DNA of 64,000 nt from Adiantum capillus-veneris (Eukaryota > Streptophyta > Polypodiopsida > Polypodiales > Pteridaceae): contig CM043958.1 of NCBI GenBank assembly GCA_014529385.2, positions 148,086,385 to 148,150,384 of the forward strand. The letters are read 5' to 3'. Position numbers and translations under genes: made by a program. This document shows, one piece after another, positions 41,371 through 52,341 of the stretch. Numbering within the stretch: position 1 is the first letter of the stretch; every line of letters begins with the position of its first letter. Under the pieces are notes generated by a model. That model made no database searches, was not told where the DNA came from, and saw nothing but the letters and a program-made list of their open reading frames with translations.

Positions 41371-42079
41371 CTTCCTTTTTAGTCCATGTAGCCTGCTTAT
41401 CTAATGACTTCTTGCTTGTGCATTGTCTTCAAGCACATTATCTTTAAAGGTCCCATTTAAAGCAGGGTGCAGTTGCCAAAAATAAGACCAGATGGCTAGA
41501 TTGTGACACATTTAGTGTCTGCCAGTCTAGGTAGCAATGCACTTCATTGACTAGTCATATTTAGCATTCTCATACAAGACTGTCACAAACAACTCGAGAC
41601 CAAACGTGCAAATAACATTACATGTTCGCCAAAGCAGCACAATCAGCTTTCTATTCATTTAAAGAGGTATTATAAAGCAAAGTATTAGGGTGGGGCGGGG
41701 GGGGGGGGGGGGGGGGGGGGGAGGGGGGGATGTTCATAGCTCTTCATACACTACTCCAATCACCAATCTGCCTCCGCAAATATTCTTTAGAGAGTCGAAT
41801 AAAAATTCTTATGGAGCCATACTGCAACTCATCAACTACACGCACCATAATTTGGTCATCTATGAGCATTTAGTGTTGTACTTGTTTCTGTACCAGATGG
41901 AAAACTGCAGTAATATTTGACATGACGAGACATCAGATACTTTCTACACCACATGGAAAATACAATAACATAAACTTCAAATAGAATAGAAAAGAGTAGC
42001 TTGGCAACGCACAAACAACTATAAATATAGTGAAAATGAAGGTAAAAACAAAGCGTGAGAGAAAGAGAAAAAGAGAAGA
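41371..42079. other. Unassigned; includes a G-homopolymer tract
   Basis: No gene recognised. 41,697-41,729 is an almost pure run of G (about 31 of 33 bases), flanked by short G blocks. Confidence 0.5.
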
Positions 42080-42477
42080 CAAGCCTTGAAGATGCACACA
42101 TGGAGATCCTTGATTTGGGTTGGTCCTTGCTTCACATGAATTCTTGAGGATCGTGCGGTTCTTGAGTTCTTGAGGTTCTTGAGGTTGCGATTTGCGTTTG
42201 AGAAGGCTTTTCTCTTACCCAAACTCAACTCCTTCCTACGGGTGCGCCCCTTGGCGGCCTTGCGCTCACACCAAGGTTGCATTTTTCCACCTCACATCGA
42301 TTGGCCTACCGCTAAGTGCAAGGTCCGCTCTCAATGAGTGGAAAAGAGGAGCGAGGGGAGGCTGGACAAGCCCTTCTTTCTTGGGTTACCTGCCGCTCTT
42401 CAAAAACACAGATTAGGGATCGACACGCCCAAGTGGTCTTGGGTTACCTGCGACCACAACAAGCAAAAAAAAAAGTA
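42080..42477 (-). other. Leader of a coiled-coil-family LTR element (relic E)
   Basis: Matches the leader between primer site and coding region of the element at 50,907-55,212 (53,600-53,990), including CCCCTTGGCGGCCTTGCGCT, the GTCCGCTCTCAATGAGTG block and AAAACACNGATTAGG(A/G)ATCGACACGCCC. It is continued, after an inserted solo LTR, at 43,778-43,848, next to the primer site. The coding part that should lie further left is gone. Confidence 0.75.
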
Positions 42478-43777
42478 TGGCTCTGTGTGCCACGTGGACA
42501 TGCTTCATCGACTTTCAGAGCCAATTTTCCCCTTCTTCCTAGATAGGGATGTCTAGTATCCTAGGAGGATTAGTACCAACAATTTTGTGAGCCTGTTCAC
42601 AGGACCTGCATGTCCGCACAAGTCCATTAGATTAGGTTTACAAGTTTGCAACCCTCTTGCATAAATGGTTTGTATACGCGTTTTGACAGATGTTATTACA
42701 CTACGGTAGGCATCTGGCATGACGAGAATGTAGTTCTAGGTTAGAGGAATCCAACGTGCCAGACCGCGCCGCGCGTCAATCAGATTCCCAGGTGGGCGGA
42801 TGTGCGACATTTGCACCCAAATTTGGACCCCCCTGGACCTATTTTTAATAAATCATTTTGATGATTTATTTGTTGGAATTGGTGGACGGTTTGCCCGACC
42901 CAGATAATAACCAAATACTTAAGCAGTAAGAGCCTGGCCTTTTGAGGCAAGTGAAGAAGCGCAAGTGGGAGAAATCAGCCAACGTTTTCCAGATCTGCAG
43001 CCATCGCCATCAGCCAAGTTGCAATCAGCAAGCGTTTTTCCCTCCACTCAGCCCTGGCGTTTTGGACAGCAGCCAACGACTAGCGTTTTTTGCTTTTCAG
43101 CCCTAGTGCGAGTGCAACCAACAGATCAGTCCAGCGTTTTCAGAATTCAGCCCACTTCCTCGCGACGGACGGGCTTGGATCTGCAATCCGCGTGTTTCCC
43201 GTTGCGGTCCAGTACTTCGGCAGCCCATCGAGCCTCCCCTCTGCCATTCTCTCACCGGCATCGAGTGCTCCATTGCTGTCCATCATCGACCTCGTCGAGA
43301 TCTGCGTTTTCAGTCCATCATACTTCTCACAACGGGAGTACAAATCAGCCCGTGGTTGTCATCCGCAATTCCCACATCGAGAAGGATCCAAGGTGTATCA
43401 AATCAGCCCCGGAGGTGCCTCTTCCCAAGGAGTTACTGCAGTGATTTGTCATTGTCAAGCCAGTAGAGTCTGCATTGAGGTATTGCATTGTATATACATT
43501 CCATTTACGCAATCTACAGCAAATACCACATAGGTAACGGTGTGGGGACCCTTGAGAGGGTTGGTTGGGACCCCTTCGGGTATTGCTCTTCTCTTCTCTC
43601 TCTTTCTCTCTCCCTCTACACATCTCTATTGCATTCTCTCAACCCCTCTCTTCAGGGGAACATAAAAGGAACATTCATTGAAGCATAAAGCATTCACTAA
43701 TGCAAGGAAAGAAGTTGAAGGATTTGTGGAAGTGTAAAACTAGATCTTCACCATATTCAATTCCGCTACACCTGACA
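42478..43777 (+). mobile_element. Solo LTR K (1,300 bp) inserted in the leader of relic E
   Basis: It begins TGGCTCTGTGTGCCACGTGG and ends CCGCTACACCTGACA, i.e. the same start and end signatures (GTGGACAAGC-like start, ATTCCGCT..ACCT.ACA end) as the coiled-coil-family LTRs but in the opposite orientation. The leader continues without loss on both sides. Flanks AAGTA (42,473-42,477) and AATTA (43,778-43,782) are an imperfect target duplication; the undisturbed sequence at about 53,985 reads AATTA. It contains several CAGCC(C/A)...CGTTTT motifs. Open frames of up to 159 codons within it overlap one another and have no family signature. Confidence 0.75.
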
Positions 43778-43835
43778 AATTATGTGGTTCTTTGTGCTTC
43801 TTTCCTCGACTGATGATATCGAACACTGCCAAAGA

Positions 43836-43847
43836 GCTCTGATACCA
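43836..43847 (-). other. Primer binding site of relic E (tRNA-Met)
   Basis: Minus-strand TGGTATCAGAGC, one base from the LTR that starts at 43,849. It fixes that LTR as the 5' LTR of a minus-strand element. Confidence 0.85.
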
Positions 43848-43848
43848 A

Positions 43849-44252
43849 TGTAATGTGCAGCGGAAGTGAATGATGGTGTAAGCTCAGGATGAGTGATCAA
43901 TGAGTGCTCAAGGTTCCTTTCACTTAGCTAAAGGAAGAGCCTTAGAGAGAGAATGTGCAATGACCAAAACAAAGAGAGCGTGGGAAACTGTGAGTGCAAA
44001 GTGCATGAGAGTGCTAGAGAGAGAGAGAGAAGACACGACACCTGATGGGGTCCCAAACCCCGCACCCTTCTCTATTGCTAGAGAGGTATTTGCTTTAGAT
44101 ACAAGGTCTGATACAATGCTTCTAGATGCTGTGGTACTTGACAACGACGACGAAGATGTCGACGACGGCTAAGGGCTGAAAACGACAAACGCTGAGGCTG
44201 ATGCTGGCTGAAAACTGATCGCTGGTTTAGGGCTGAATCTACAACTCTGCCA

Positions 44253-44283
<31 letters not shown>

Positions 44284-44904
44284 AAAAATGCTGGTGGCTG
44301 AAATATGACGGCGAGGGCTGATTTTGAAGATTTTCGGTGAGTAACTGGTGCGGGAAATGGGTGGATCTGCAAGGCTAAACGGCTGAAACCGTTGGGGATC
44401 TGGCGTTTTGCACAAGGCTGAAAACATTGGGCTGATCCTTGCAAAAATGCTAGGGCTGATGCTGAGAAAATGCCAGAGGTGTTGGTCCTGTGGTGCACTG
44501 CTTGCCTGTGCTCCTTGGTCTTCTGACTGTGTCTTCTACCTCCAAATGGCACCCCCTGGCCTCCTTATATAGCTGCAGCAAGCTGGGTCGAGCAGCCCTA
44601 TAAATCCCCCACGATTTGGTAGACAAAAAGTCACTTATTAATAAATAAGTGCCAGATAAGAGGTAGGTCATATGCAATTGCAAAAAGGGGTTCATGCGGT
44701 AAAATATGCTCATGCTGGGTACTGGGTATTGATGCTAATGACATGGGTTGTGCCATCAGAGGGTATGCAGCTACTCTAAGTGGCTGGACATGCACGTCTT
44801 GCGTACACGCTCACAAGGGTGCCAGAACACTTCCTAAGCCACCTAAACCCTAGAAGTAGGTATAGCTTGTCCACATGCACATAGGGTTCGATGTGCACTT
44901 GACA
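43849..44904 (-). repeat. 5' LTR of relic E, coiled-coil family (1,056 bp)
   Basis: Starts (plus view) TGTAATGTGCAGCGGAAGTG and ends GTGCACTTGACA, like the LTRs at 50.9-61.6 kb but more diverged. It holds a (GAC)n/(CGA)n run at about 44,258-44,283 and many GGGCTGAAA and AAAACGCT-type motifs. The partner 3' LTR is not in the window. Confidence 0.75.
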
Positions 44905-46602
44905 TTCCTATTCTTCGCAGTCCGAGTTTACCGATGGTGTGATTTTCTTTGAGTCTTGAGTTCCATGAGATTCAGGTAATCAATTACAGAGGAAGCAGTT
45001 TCACTCCAAGTTGTCTCACATTTCTTTTTGGTGTGGTACTCATTTTCTTTTCCCAAGATTGAGCAGGAGAGGGACTTCCTATTTTGGGAAGAGTTCTCGG
45101 CTTCAGCTCTTGAGCTTTCAGTGACAATGTTTGCTCTATTCCGACATGGGTTGCGACAGTTGTTACCTCAGAGCATACTTTTGAGGATACTTCTCTTCAG
45201 AGGGAGCTTCCAAGTTATTATCTTCGGTTGACTTCCGATGCTCCATTCGGCGGAGTACCATGCATGGTGTCTTCCGGTCTTGGTTTCCTTACCCATTTCT
45301 TGCAGCTTAGGATGGTGTGCTTAAAGCCCACAGTGCAGTTAGTATCTTCACGGATGTTCTTCTTTAGCCATTTCGGTGGTTGCCTCGTCTTCGGATTTGT
45401 GCTGTGACAGTTGCTCTTCTCAATGCATCCAAGTAGTAGTTCCTATGCCTCGTCTTCTAGATTGACCCCTGGAGACTATACCATTCAGGACACACCTACT
45501 TCCCTTATCCTTAGACTAGCACGTTATTTCGTACAGGTGGATAGTGGTCCTTCTCGTACTAGGAACCAATTACAATTAGCTCGAGGATTCTTTATAGTGG
45601 GGAGATAGTTTTCTTGATTCTCCCAAGTCTGGTTCCACGTTCCATAGGTATATTTTCCGTTAGGATTCCCCTCCCTTGGTGATCCACTTACACACGCAGA
45701 GACTGTTCGAGATTTATGACAATTATCCGTGGTTCGGTGTTCTCCCTTCAGAGGGGGATGTGGAGCCAGTCTGGGAGTCAGTGTTCGAGACTACTTCCTT
45801 GCATGTGCAACGGACATGCATGGAGTTTTTGTGGCTCCATGTGCAATGGACAAGATTGACAATCTAGTTGGTGGCTTTCTAGCACACCTTGTTCTTCTCT
45901 TATAAAGCTTGGGAGCAAGGTCCCTTGATCTTGCCATGTTAGATACAATCTTAGTATTGATGTGTATTTCTTTCTGCTGGATGTTTATTCCCAATTCACT
46001 CTGAGAGTGGGGTGACATTTTCTCGGGTGGTGTTCCAGACAGATGAAGATCAGTTCCGATGAAGCTCCTCTAGATACAGTTTGCAGTTAATCATTTTACA
46101 TGGTGGTTGGTGCAATTCTTTGGTTCTTCCTCATCGGACATATAATTCCTTAGTAGCCTTGGTTATCCCTTTCCTTGGACTTCCCCTAGCAGCTTGGAGA
46201 TTCAAGCATGTGGTATATGACCGGAGGTACAGTTTTCCGACTCTTTCCTCGAAGGTGGATCACTTTAGAGTTGGGAAATGATCCGGATACTCGTATTTAC
46301 CCTCAGTATTGATGCATTCTATTGGAGCGGTCAACAGCTATACCTTTTGCAAATGCTGGTTGTGCGACTAGTGAGTCTGTTGGCTTGAGGAGATTCTTAA
46401 TAGAGCTGGATTTATTTTCAGCAGACAGCATTTTACTTCCCGGACGTCTTTCAAGGGTAGCACTTGGATTGTATGTACTACAAGATACTCTCACTGCGGA
46501 GTTTGTAGCAGATATCCTCGTCCACGAAACCCTCTCTTTACAACTGCAGATTGTTCACTCCAACTTCTAGGTCCGACTTCCTTTCCAGGAGCTGAGAGGG
46601 GG
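44905..46602 (+). pseudogene. Probable copia-type pol remnant
   Basis: It lies directly left of a polypurine tract (AGGAGCTGAGAGGGGG, 46,587-46,602) and an LTR-like TG start. The last frame (46,322-46,570) ends with LTAEFVADILVHETLSLQLQ, which recalls the 'T.e..ADilTK.L' end of copia RNase H, and the following text resembles the usual 'LRGGV' just before a copia LTR. No other motif is clear, so this is a weak call. Confidence 0.4.
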
Positions 46603-46639
46603 TGTTAAGAGTTCCTACATCTCTCTTGGTTCATCCAGT
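46603..46639 (+). repeat. LTR G, first part (copia-type 3' LTR)
   Basis: TGTTAAGAGTTCC follows the polypurine tract directly. The LTR is interrupted by solo LTR F and continues at 47,396. Confidence 0.5.
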
Positions 46640-47395
46640 TGTCACAGGGACAGGCACCACGTGCCAACGAAAAAGAACAGAATGAACAACTTTAAGCACT
46701 TCAAATAACAACTGAACTGAAAGAGATGCACAACACGAGATGGGGAGTGGGCGGAGTTCCACCCCAAGAGAACACTGACCCCTAACACTGACGCCTCTTT
46801 CGGTATTTCTTTATTATTGCTGATTCGCAAAGTACAACAACCGGGGAGCGCCTCCTTTGCAATCTACCCGGTGAAGAGTTCTGGAGAGGGTCCCCAAGGC
46901 TCATATTTAAAGGCCCAAAGCCTAAAAGCATCAAATATGAAAAGATGCCCCCAAAAAAAACACTTTCATAAAATTTTGAGATTTCCCTAAAAATTCGCCG
47001 CGAATTTTGGAATGTCTGTACATGTGTCACGTTATAATATTTTGAGGTTATAAACTTGTCTCGCTTCATTTCGGTCACTTTCGGGCGCTTTAAACAAGTT
47101 TTCTTTGACTTTTAGGGTTCTTAGGTCCCTCGGCCGCTGATCTGTGAGTTGGTCGGGGATTCCTTCTGTTTCTTCTTCTTCTTCTAGGTTTTAGGCCCCT
47201 CGGCCAAGATCTATTCCATTGGTCGAAACTTGCTGGGAACTCTTCTTTAAAAATAGGCCACTCAGCACGGCTTTATAAGTTGGTAAAACATCTTTTGCTT
47301 CTTTTGCTGCTGCTTTTTAGGGTTTAGGCCTCTCGGCAGGGATCTGCAAGTTGGCTCCGTTCTTTAGTGGTTTGACACGTCAGCAATTTGTGACA
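46640..47395 (-). mobile_element. Solo LTR F (756 bp) of the gypsy family J
   Basis: Begins TGTCACAGGGACAGGCACCA, ends TTTGTGACA and is flanked by a perfect 5-bp duplication CCAGT (46,635-46,639 and 47,396-47,400). It matches the LTR at 57,170-57,273 plus 61,637-62,287, including CACGTGCCAAC, TTCAAATAACAACTGAACTGA, CCACCCCAAGAGA and TTAGGC(C/T)(C/T)CTCGG. Orientation follows from that element. Its GAGATGGGGAGTGG at 46,737-46,750 is the uninterrupted version of the site where element CD inserted. Confidence 0.88.
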
Positions 47396-48211
47396 CCAGT
47401 TGGTCCAAGTTTCTCCCAGGACAGGTGCTAGGGAGTGAGGGCTGTTTTGTGGCTGTGCCCGGCCAGTGTGAGGTAGGTTTCTCATGTCGGGTTGTGTCTA
47501 GCCATGTTTGGCCCTGGGTTTTGGCTCTGTTCCATGGCCATTAGGCTCCTACAAGCAAGAGGTATTTACTATTTTCCCCAGCCTTGCCGGTGTTTTTTCC
47601 CTAGAGTCCACAAGGCCTTTTGGTGCCATTTCTCCTATTTTCTCCCATTTCCCAGGTCGTGGGGTCTGGTGGACAATTGGCCGACCTAGTCATATGGAGG
47701 TATATAGGTGAGGGCAGGGCACTACGAGAGGAATATAGTGCACATGCTTTGGGGTCAAAAGGCAGCCCTAGGAGGGGCAGTGGGCAGAGGGTGCATTCAG
47801 CCCTAGCGTTTTTCCCATGCAGCCCTAGCGTTTTTCTCTCCCAACAGTGGGACAGCACCACAGACGTGCAGTGGGGCAGCACCACAGACATTCCTTCCTT
47901 GCGTTTTCTCCTCAGGGCAGCCAGAGCATCTCCAATGCAGGCATAGGAGAGCAGAGGATTCCTTTTTCCTCTAGAGGGCAGCCATACAACAGCATCCTTG
48001 AGCCTTGATTCCTCTCTCTCCACATCCACCTTGTTTCCGAGAGGAGATGCAATTCGGTATAGCCCATGATGGGACCGTGTCAGTAGTCTTGTGCGGGAGC
48101 AGTTGGCAATGTCAGCAGCAATCGCAATTGTGTGTACCTCGGGTCTATCCATTGGGCATGTCAATTCTCTGTCGGACCACCCTTGGTCACTTGTATGAGC
48201 AGATTGTTATC
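47396..48211 (+). repeat. LTR G, second part; right end uncertain
   Basis: Continuation of the LTR begun at 46,603. It has a TATA-like GGTATATAGG at about 47,698-47,707 and two tandem CAGCCCTAGCGTTTTT motifs (about 47,797-47,835). The end is not fixed; TTATCA at about 48,211 is one candidate. Open frames on both strands here (for example the minus frame 47,601-48,164) show no known domain. Confidence 0.4.
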
Positions 48212-48309
48212 AGCATGGAGTGAAACCGGCCCGTAGGGCAATAGACTTTGGCTTTCACCCAAAACTTTACTTTAGACTTTAGGACACACAGAAACTTTGC
48301 AAATAAAAC

Positions 48310-49142
48310 CTGTGACTGGAATTAACACTTCAAATGAACACGGCCTGGAAGCTAGAGTGCTCCAAGCAGACGCCGACAACCAGTTGGCCTCAAAAACTCG
48401 CACCCCTTTCGGTATTTCTTTATTCTTATTGCAAAAACCGATCCGAACACTTTCACCTAACTCTCAGCAAGCTGCCCAAACTTGTCCATGGCTGTAATTG
48501 CAGGTTTTTGACCCAATTTCGCCAGCATAACGGCGCAAAACCCCTGTAGGTCAAAAGTACACGTCAAGGACACTTTCCCTTGCGGTTTGGAAGCTTTCCA
48601 GTGAGCTGCAAGTCAATTTCAACGTGCTGTAATTCCCTGTTTTGTCACTGTCAGATGTGCAAAGCCCTGTTTACGCATCCGAAGGCTTTCCCGAGGCTCC
48701 CCTGGCATTGCCCTGCGGTTTAGGTGCAAAACCCTAAACCTGCAGAAAAACACAGCAGGCTGTAATTCTCTGTTTTGAATCGTTTTGGGCGGAGCAAGCA
48801 TGCCTATGCGTGTCTCAGGTGCTCCTGCACGCAATGGGACAATTCCCCTTTGAAACGGACGAGTTTTCACGCGAGAAAACTCTTCGTTTTCGCAATCCCT
48901 CGCGATGGAGTTGTGCATACCTGTGGGGGATTAGCAATTAGCTAATCCGGTTCCTGGCTCTTGCCTTGGCAAACGCGCATAAAACCCCAGAACTATACAT
49001 GGTCATCTGAGAAGCTCAACTAGTGGGGCATTACTATATGTGCGAAGGGGAGAGAGAGATGCGCGAGAGTAAATAGTCACGCTAGATAGAGCAAGGGAGA
49101 AGGCAAGCTTTCCATTAAAGCTGTGATCACTTGCACCCACTA

Positions 49143-49187
<45 letters not shown>

Positions 49188-49589
49188 TAGCACACTATGG
49201 AGCAAAAAACAGCCCCCTCTCTCAAAATAGGCACCCCCAGCTGGGATGAGCTTAACAAGTGTACCTGGAGCTACCAAGTGTCCAGTTTGCCTCTTTTGAA
49301 TTAATTTCCTAGTACCCACCAACTTATAAGTGTAGTGACGGGCCTAAATGACTTTAAATTGAGCCTAGACACCCTTTTACTGCTCGGATTCTAGTGACGA
49401 TTGGCCGGATCATCTCGTGGTGACCTGCCCTTCCCAACTGCAGGTGAAACTCTCGGCCGTCGGCTGTTTCACACTGGCCACACAATGTCTGGCCATTTAT
49501 GACTTCAAAAAGACAATCCCAAGAATTAAATAAAAATAATCGGAAAGAAACCAACAACTAAGGTTAGCAGTTGCCACGCCCTCGTGACA
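48310..49589 (-). repeat. LTR H, 3' LTR of a minus-strand chromovirus derivative
   Basis: The right end TCGTGACA at 49,589 is followed by a minus-strand polypurine tract (AAGAGGGGGGTA, 49,590-49,601), which fixes it as a 3' LTR. The left end is uncertain; TGTGACTGGAATTAACACTT is chosen because it resembles LTR F and is followed by the shared block CCCTTTCGGTATTTCTTTATT. It carries a (CA)n tract at 49,143-49,186. Confidence 0.5.
49143..49186. repeat. (CA)22 microsatellite in LTR H
   Basis: Pure CA run. Confidence 0.97.
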
Positions 49590-49601
49590 TACCCCCCTCT
49601 T

Positions 49602-50165
49602 GAAATCACAAACGTCCTCGATTGCATGCCATATATACATGCCATTGATGATCTTGTGTTGTTAGCACCCTTTTATCATCGCATGTACCCGCAAGAAAGG
49701 TCATAACACATAAATATGAATGACTTAATGAGACCTTCACTTTTGTCATTCCATCTATGATAGAAGTGAGCATAATATCTTTAACACTTGAAGAGCGATG
49801 CACACTTCTATTGCGTTGAATCCGTATGTACATTTGATGTGCTAGCTCTATCATTACCCCTCCTTTAAACACATTGGGTTGGGGCATACGTGGGCTGTAA
49901 CCCAAAGGCCTCAAGGTAAAGTTGCAATACATTCGGTGACTCTAGCAATTCAGACTCTTTCATCCACTTTGCATCCATAGGTGGATAGTTCTTGAACTTC
50001 ACCAAATACCGTCTTGCAACTTTTTTTTAACTTTTCTTTCTTTTGGCATGTGCTCCAAAATACTTGGATGAATCTTCAGCTTTCTCTTCTCTTTCAGACT
50101 CCTGGGAAGCTTCAGGGGTCGCTTTTGCAAAGGACCTCTTTACTGGTCTTTTCTTTGACATACCC
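49602..50165 (-). pseudogene. Chromodomain tail and 3' untranslated part of element H
   Basis: On the minus strand LVKFKNYPPMDAKWMKESEL followed by LYLEAFGL (about 50,010-49,910) matches the chromodomain-like end of the chromovirus at 37.9 kb. A frameshifted stretch just upstream reads like the linker before the chromodomain. About 300 bp of untranslated sequence leads to the polypurine tract at 49,590. Confidence 0.7.
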
Positions 50166-50504
50166 CCTTTCGCGTTGCCCTAAAACCCACTGTCTTCTCC
50201 CTTCAACAAGGTATGACTAGTGTTGGCAACTTCCATAAGTTGAATAAGGGTAGCCACTTTGTTCTTTGTACAGTAATTTCTGAGCCCTTTAGGCAGCCCA
50301 CAACAATACTTCTCAATCTGCTCTGTCAATGGCACAAACCTGTAGGAGGTTACTGAGAGCAACACTTTACAGAACTTCCGATTGTACTCCTTCAAGCTCT
50401 TGCAAGTAGCGGCAGTAAGTTGGTGCCAATTCGTCATGACATTGGCTTCAAATTCATTTGATAGCCATGCATTTGCAAACATTTTCTTGAAACCCTGATG
50501 AGGC
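50166..50504 (-). pseudogene. gag: Gag core fragment of element H
   Basis: A 100-codon minus frame (50,482-50,180) with ANAWLSNEFEANVMTNWHQL, SLKEYNRKFCKVLL and GLPKGLRNYC, the pattern of a Ty3-type Gag core. It is followed within about 20 bp by the chromodomain tail, so protease, RT, RNase H and integrase have been deleted. The right side is cut by a family LTR fragment at about 50,505. Confidence 0.75.
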
Positions 50505-50906
50505 TAGGACTGAAGTCGATGGCGATCATGGCTGAAAACGCTGGTGAGAAAACGCCAAGGCTGGATGGTGTTGTAGGTGTTGCTTGGTACTTCTACTGCC
50601 CTGGGACTTCTGCCTTCTCCAAGCGTCCAAAGTCTGCCTTCATAGGTGCATAAGGCTGGGTCGAGCAGCCTCCAAATCAGCCCCCACGACCACGGGAAAA
50701 TGAAGAGTCACTTAATAAATAAATGCAAGCTAAGAGGCGATTCACACACGGAAATGCGGTACTGTGCAAGAGAGGGTATGCAAACTATGACCGGCCTGGA
50801 CATGCACGTCCTGCTAGAGGATCACAAAGGTGCCAGGCTAGGTCCTAAGCTAAGACTGATGCTAGACTGTAGCAGAAGCTTGTCAACGTAGCGGAAGTGT
50901 AAGGTG
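50505..50906 (-). repeat. Coiled-coil-family LTR fragment
   Basis: Similar to 44,450-44,870 in LTR E (GCTGGGTCGAGCAGCC, GTCACTTA.TAAATAA, GAGGGTATGCA, GGACATGCACGTC, AGGTGCCAG). It is interrupted by element AB. The end of the LTR appears to resume at 55,213-55,236 (GTGCGCACGTGACA). Confidence 0.65.
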
Positions 50907-52035
50907 CAACGGAATGAATGTTTGCGCTTTGCTCAAGATGAGTGCTCCGAACTGTGCTCAAGGTTCCTTTTGTTCTTATGGAAGGTAGAGCCTTCCGTTT
51001 TTAATGAGAGAATGTTATGATCACAACCAAAGTGAATGGACACTGTGCGTGCAAGTGTATGAGACTGAGAGATAGAGAGAGAAGAGAGATACGACACCAG
51101 AGACGTTGTAAAACCCTCCTCCGAAGGCCCCACTCTCGTCGGTGAGAGTGGTCTACTTATGATTGCAGAATCTGGTACAACGGTATGCATGAGACTGATG
51201 CAAGTCTAGGCTATGTCGACGATGACGACGGTGATGGCGACACCGACCTAAGGGCTGAAATCTGCAATCTTTTATCTACTGTCCAAAAACGCTATGGGCT
51301 GAAATCTGCTACAATCCAAAAACACTGATTTTGGGGCTGTTTCTATAGGTCTTTGTGGCTGAAAATCTGCAGGTTTAGGGCTGGAAACTGAGGTTCTTAA
51401 GGGAAGAAAGCTGATGGTCTTTCTGGGCTGAATCCTCATGAAAACACCAGGGCTGCAATCTGTCAAAAAAGCTAGGCTGATGGGAACAAAAACGCTAGGT
51501 ATGCTGGTCTCTACTGGTGATCCTTGCTGATGCAAAACGCTAGGCAAGGCTTGATGCGGTGAAGATCTCCTTGATGAGAAAACGCTAGGGAGATGGGAGT
51601 TCTTGCTTGGAGGGGGAAACCGCCAAGGGGTCTTGTTGAGAAGTTGCCTGCTGAGCTTGGCTCCTGTTGCCTCTACTGCCGTTTAGTGCTAGTATAGGTT
51701 TGCTTATATACAAACTTACTCAATTTGCCCTACCTACTTTCCAACAAAAGTCACTTAAAAATAATAAGCAAAAAATGTCAAAAATAGGTAAAATAGGCTA
51801 AATGCAATGGAAAATTCCCCTGAAGGATTCTAATGGATTCTGATGGGAATGCTTATGATCATGCGGTGTGCAACCAGAGGATATGCATCTACATCAAGTG
51901 ATTGGGCATGCATGGTCTACGAATAGACTCACAAAAGTGCCAGATCATTTCTAATCTAGACTGATTGGACTGACTGAACCCTTGTCGTGTTGTAGCTTGT
52001 CCACGGACACATAGGGTTGGATGTGTCACATGACA
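50907..52035 (-). repeat. Element AB 3' LTR (1,129 bp)
   Basis: Starts (plus view) TGTAAGGTGCAACGG and ends TGTCACATGACA. It differs from the 5' LTR by scattered substitutions and lacks a roughly 30-bp stretch containing one extra GGGCTGAATC(T/C) unit. It holds the hairpin CCACTCTC...GAGAGTGG at 51,130-51,151. Confidence 0.9.
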
Positions 52036-52341
52036 TCCCCTCCTTTTCAAAGTGAGGTACTGGTACCGAACTGTATGGCGTCGAGGGAGATCGCCAATAA
52101 CATCCGGAATCCTGGAAGGGACTCTTCGTTGGCCCACTCTAATGTGTGGCTCGTGCGATAATTGGAACTTCATAAAGGTATGCAACGCTTGCTTCTTTGG
52201 GACGCGCCGAAAGCAGCAGTTTTCTGTGGCTCCTTCGATGCTTCAACTTCGTCTAGAGTCATGCTTCTTTCTTCGTCAAGAATCTCCATGGCTGAAAATT
52301 CCTGAAACCACTTCCAACACAACAACAAGAACATACCTATT

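Noticed and set aside
43090-43533. 147- and 159-codon overlapping frames in solo LTR K
   Set aside because: They are overlapping frames in GC-richer LTR sequence with no domain and no counterpart in the related LTRs.
47601-48164. 187-codon minus-strand frame
   Set aside because: It lies antisense within LTR G, has no recognisable motif, and competing frames are open on the other strand.
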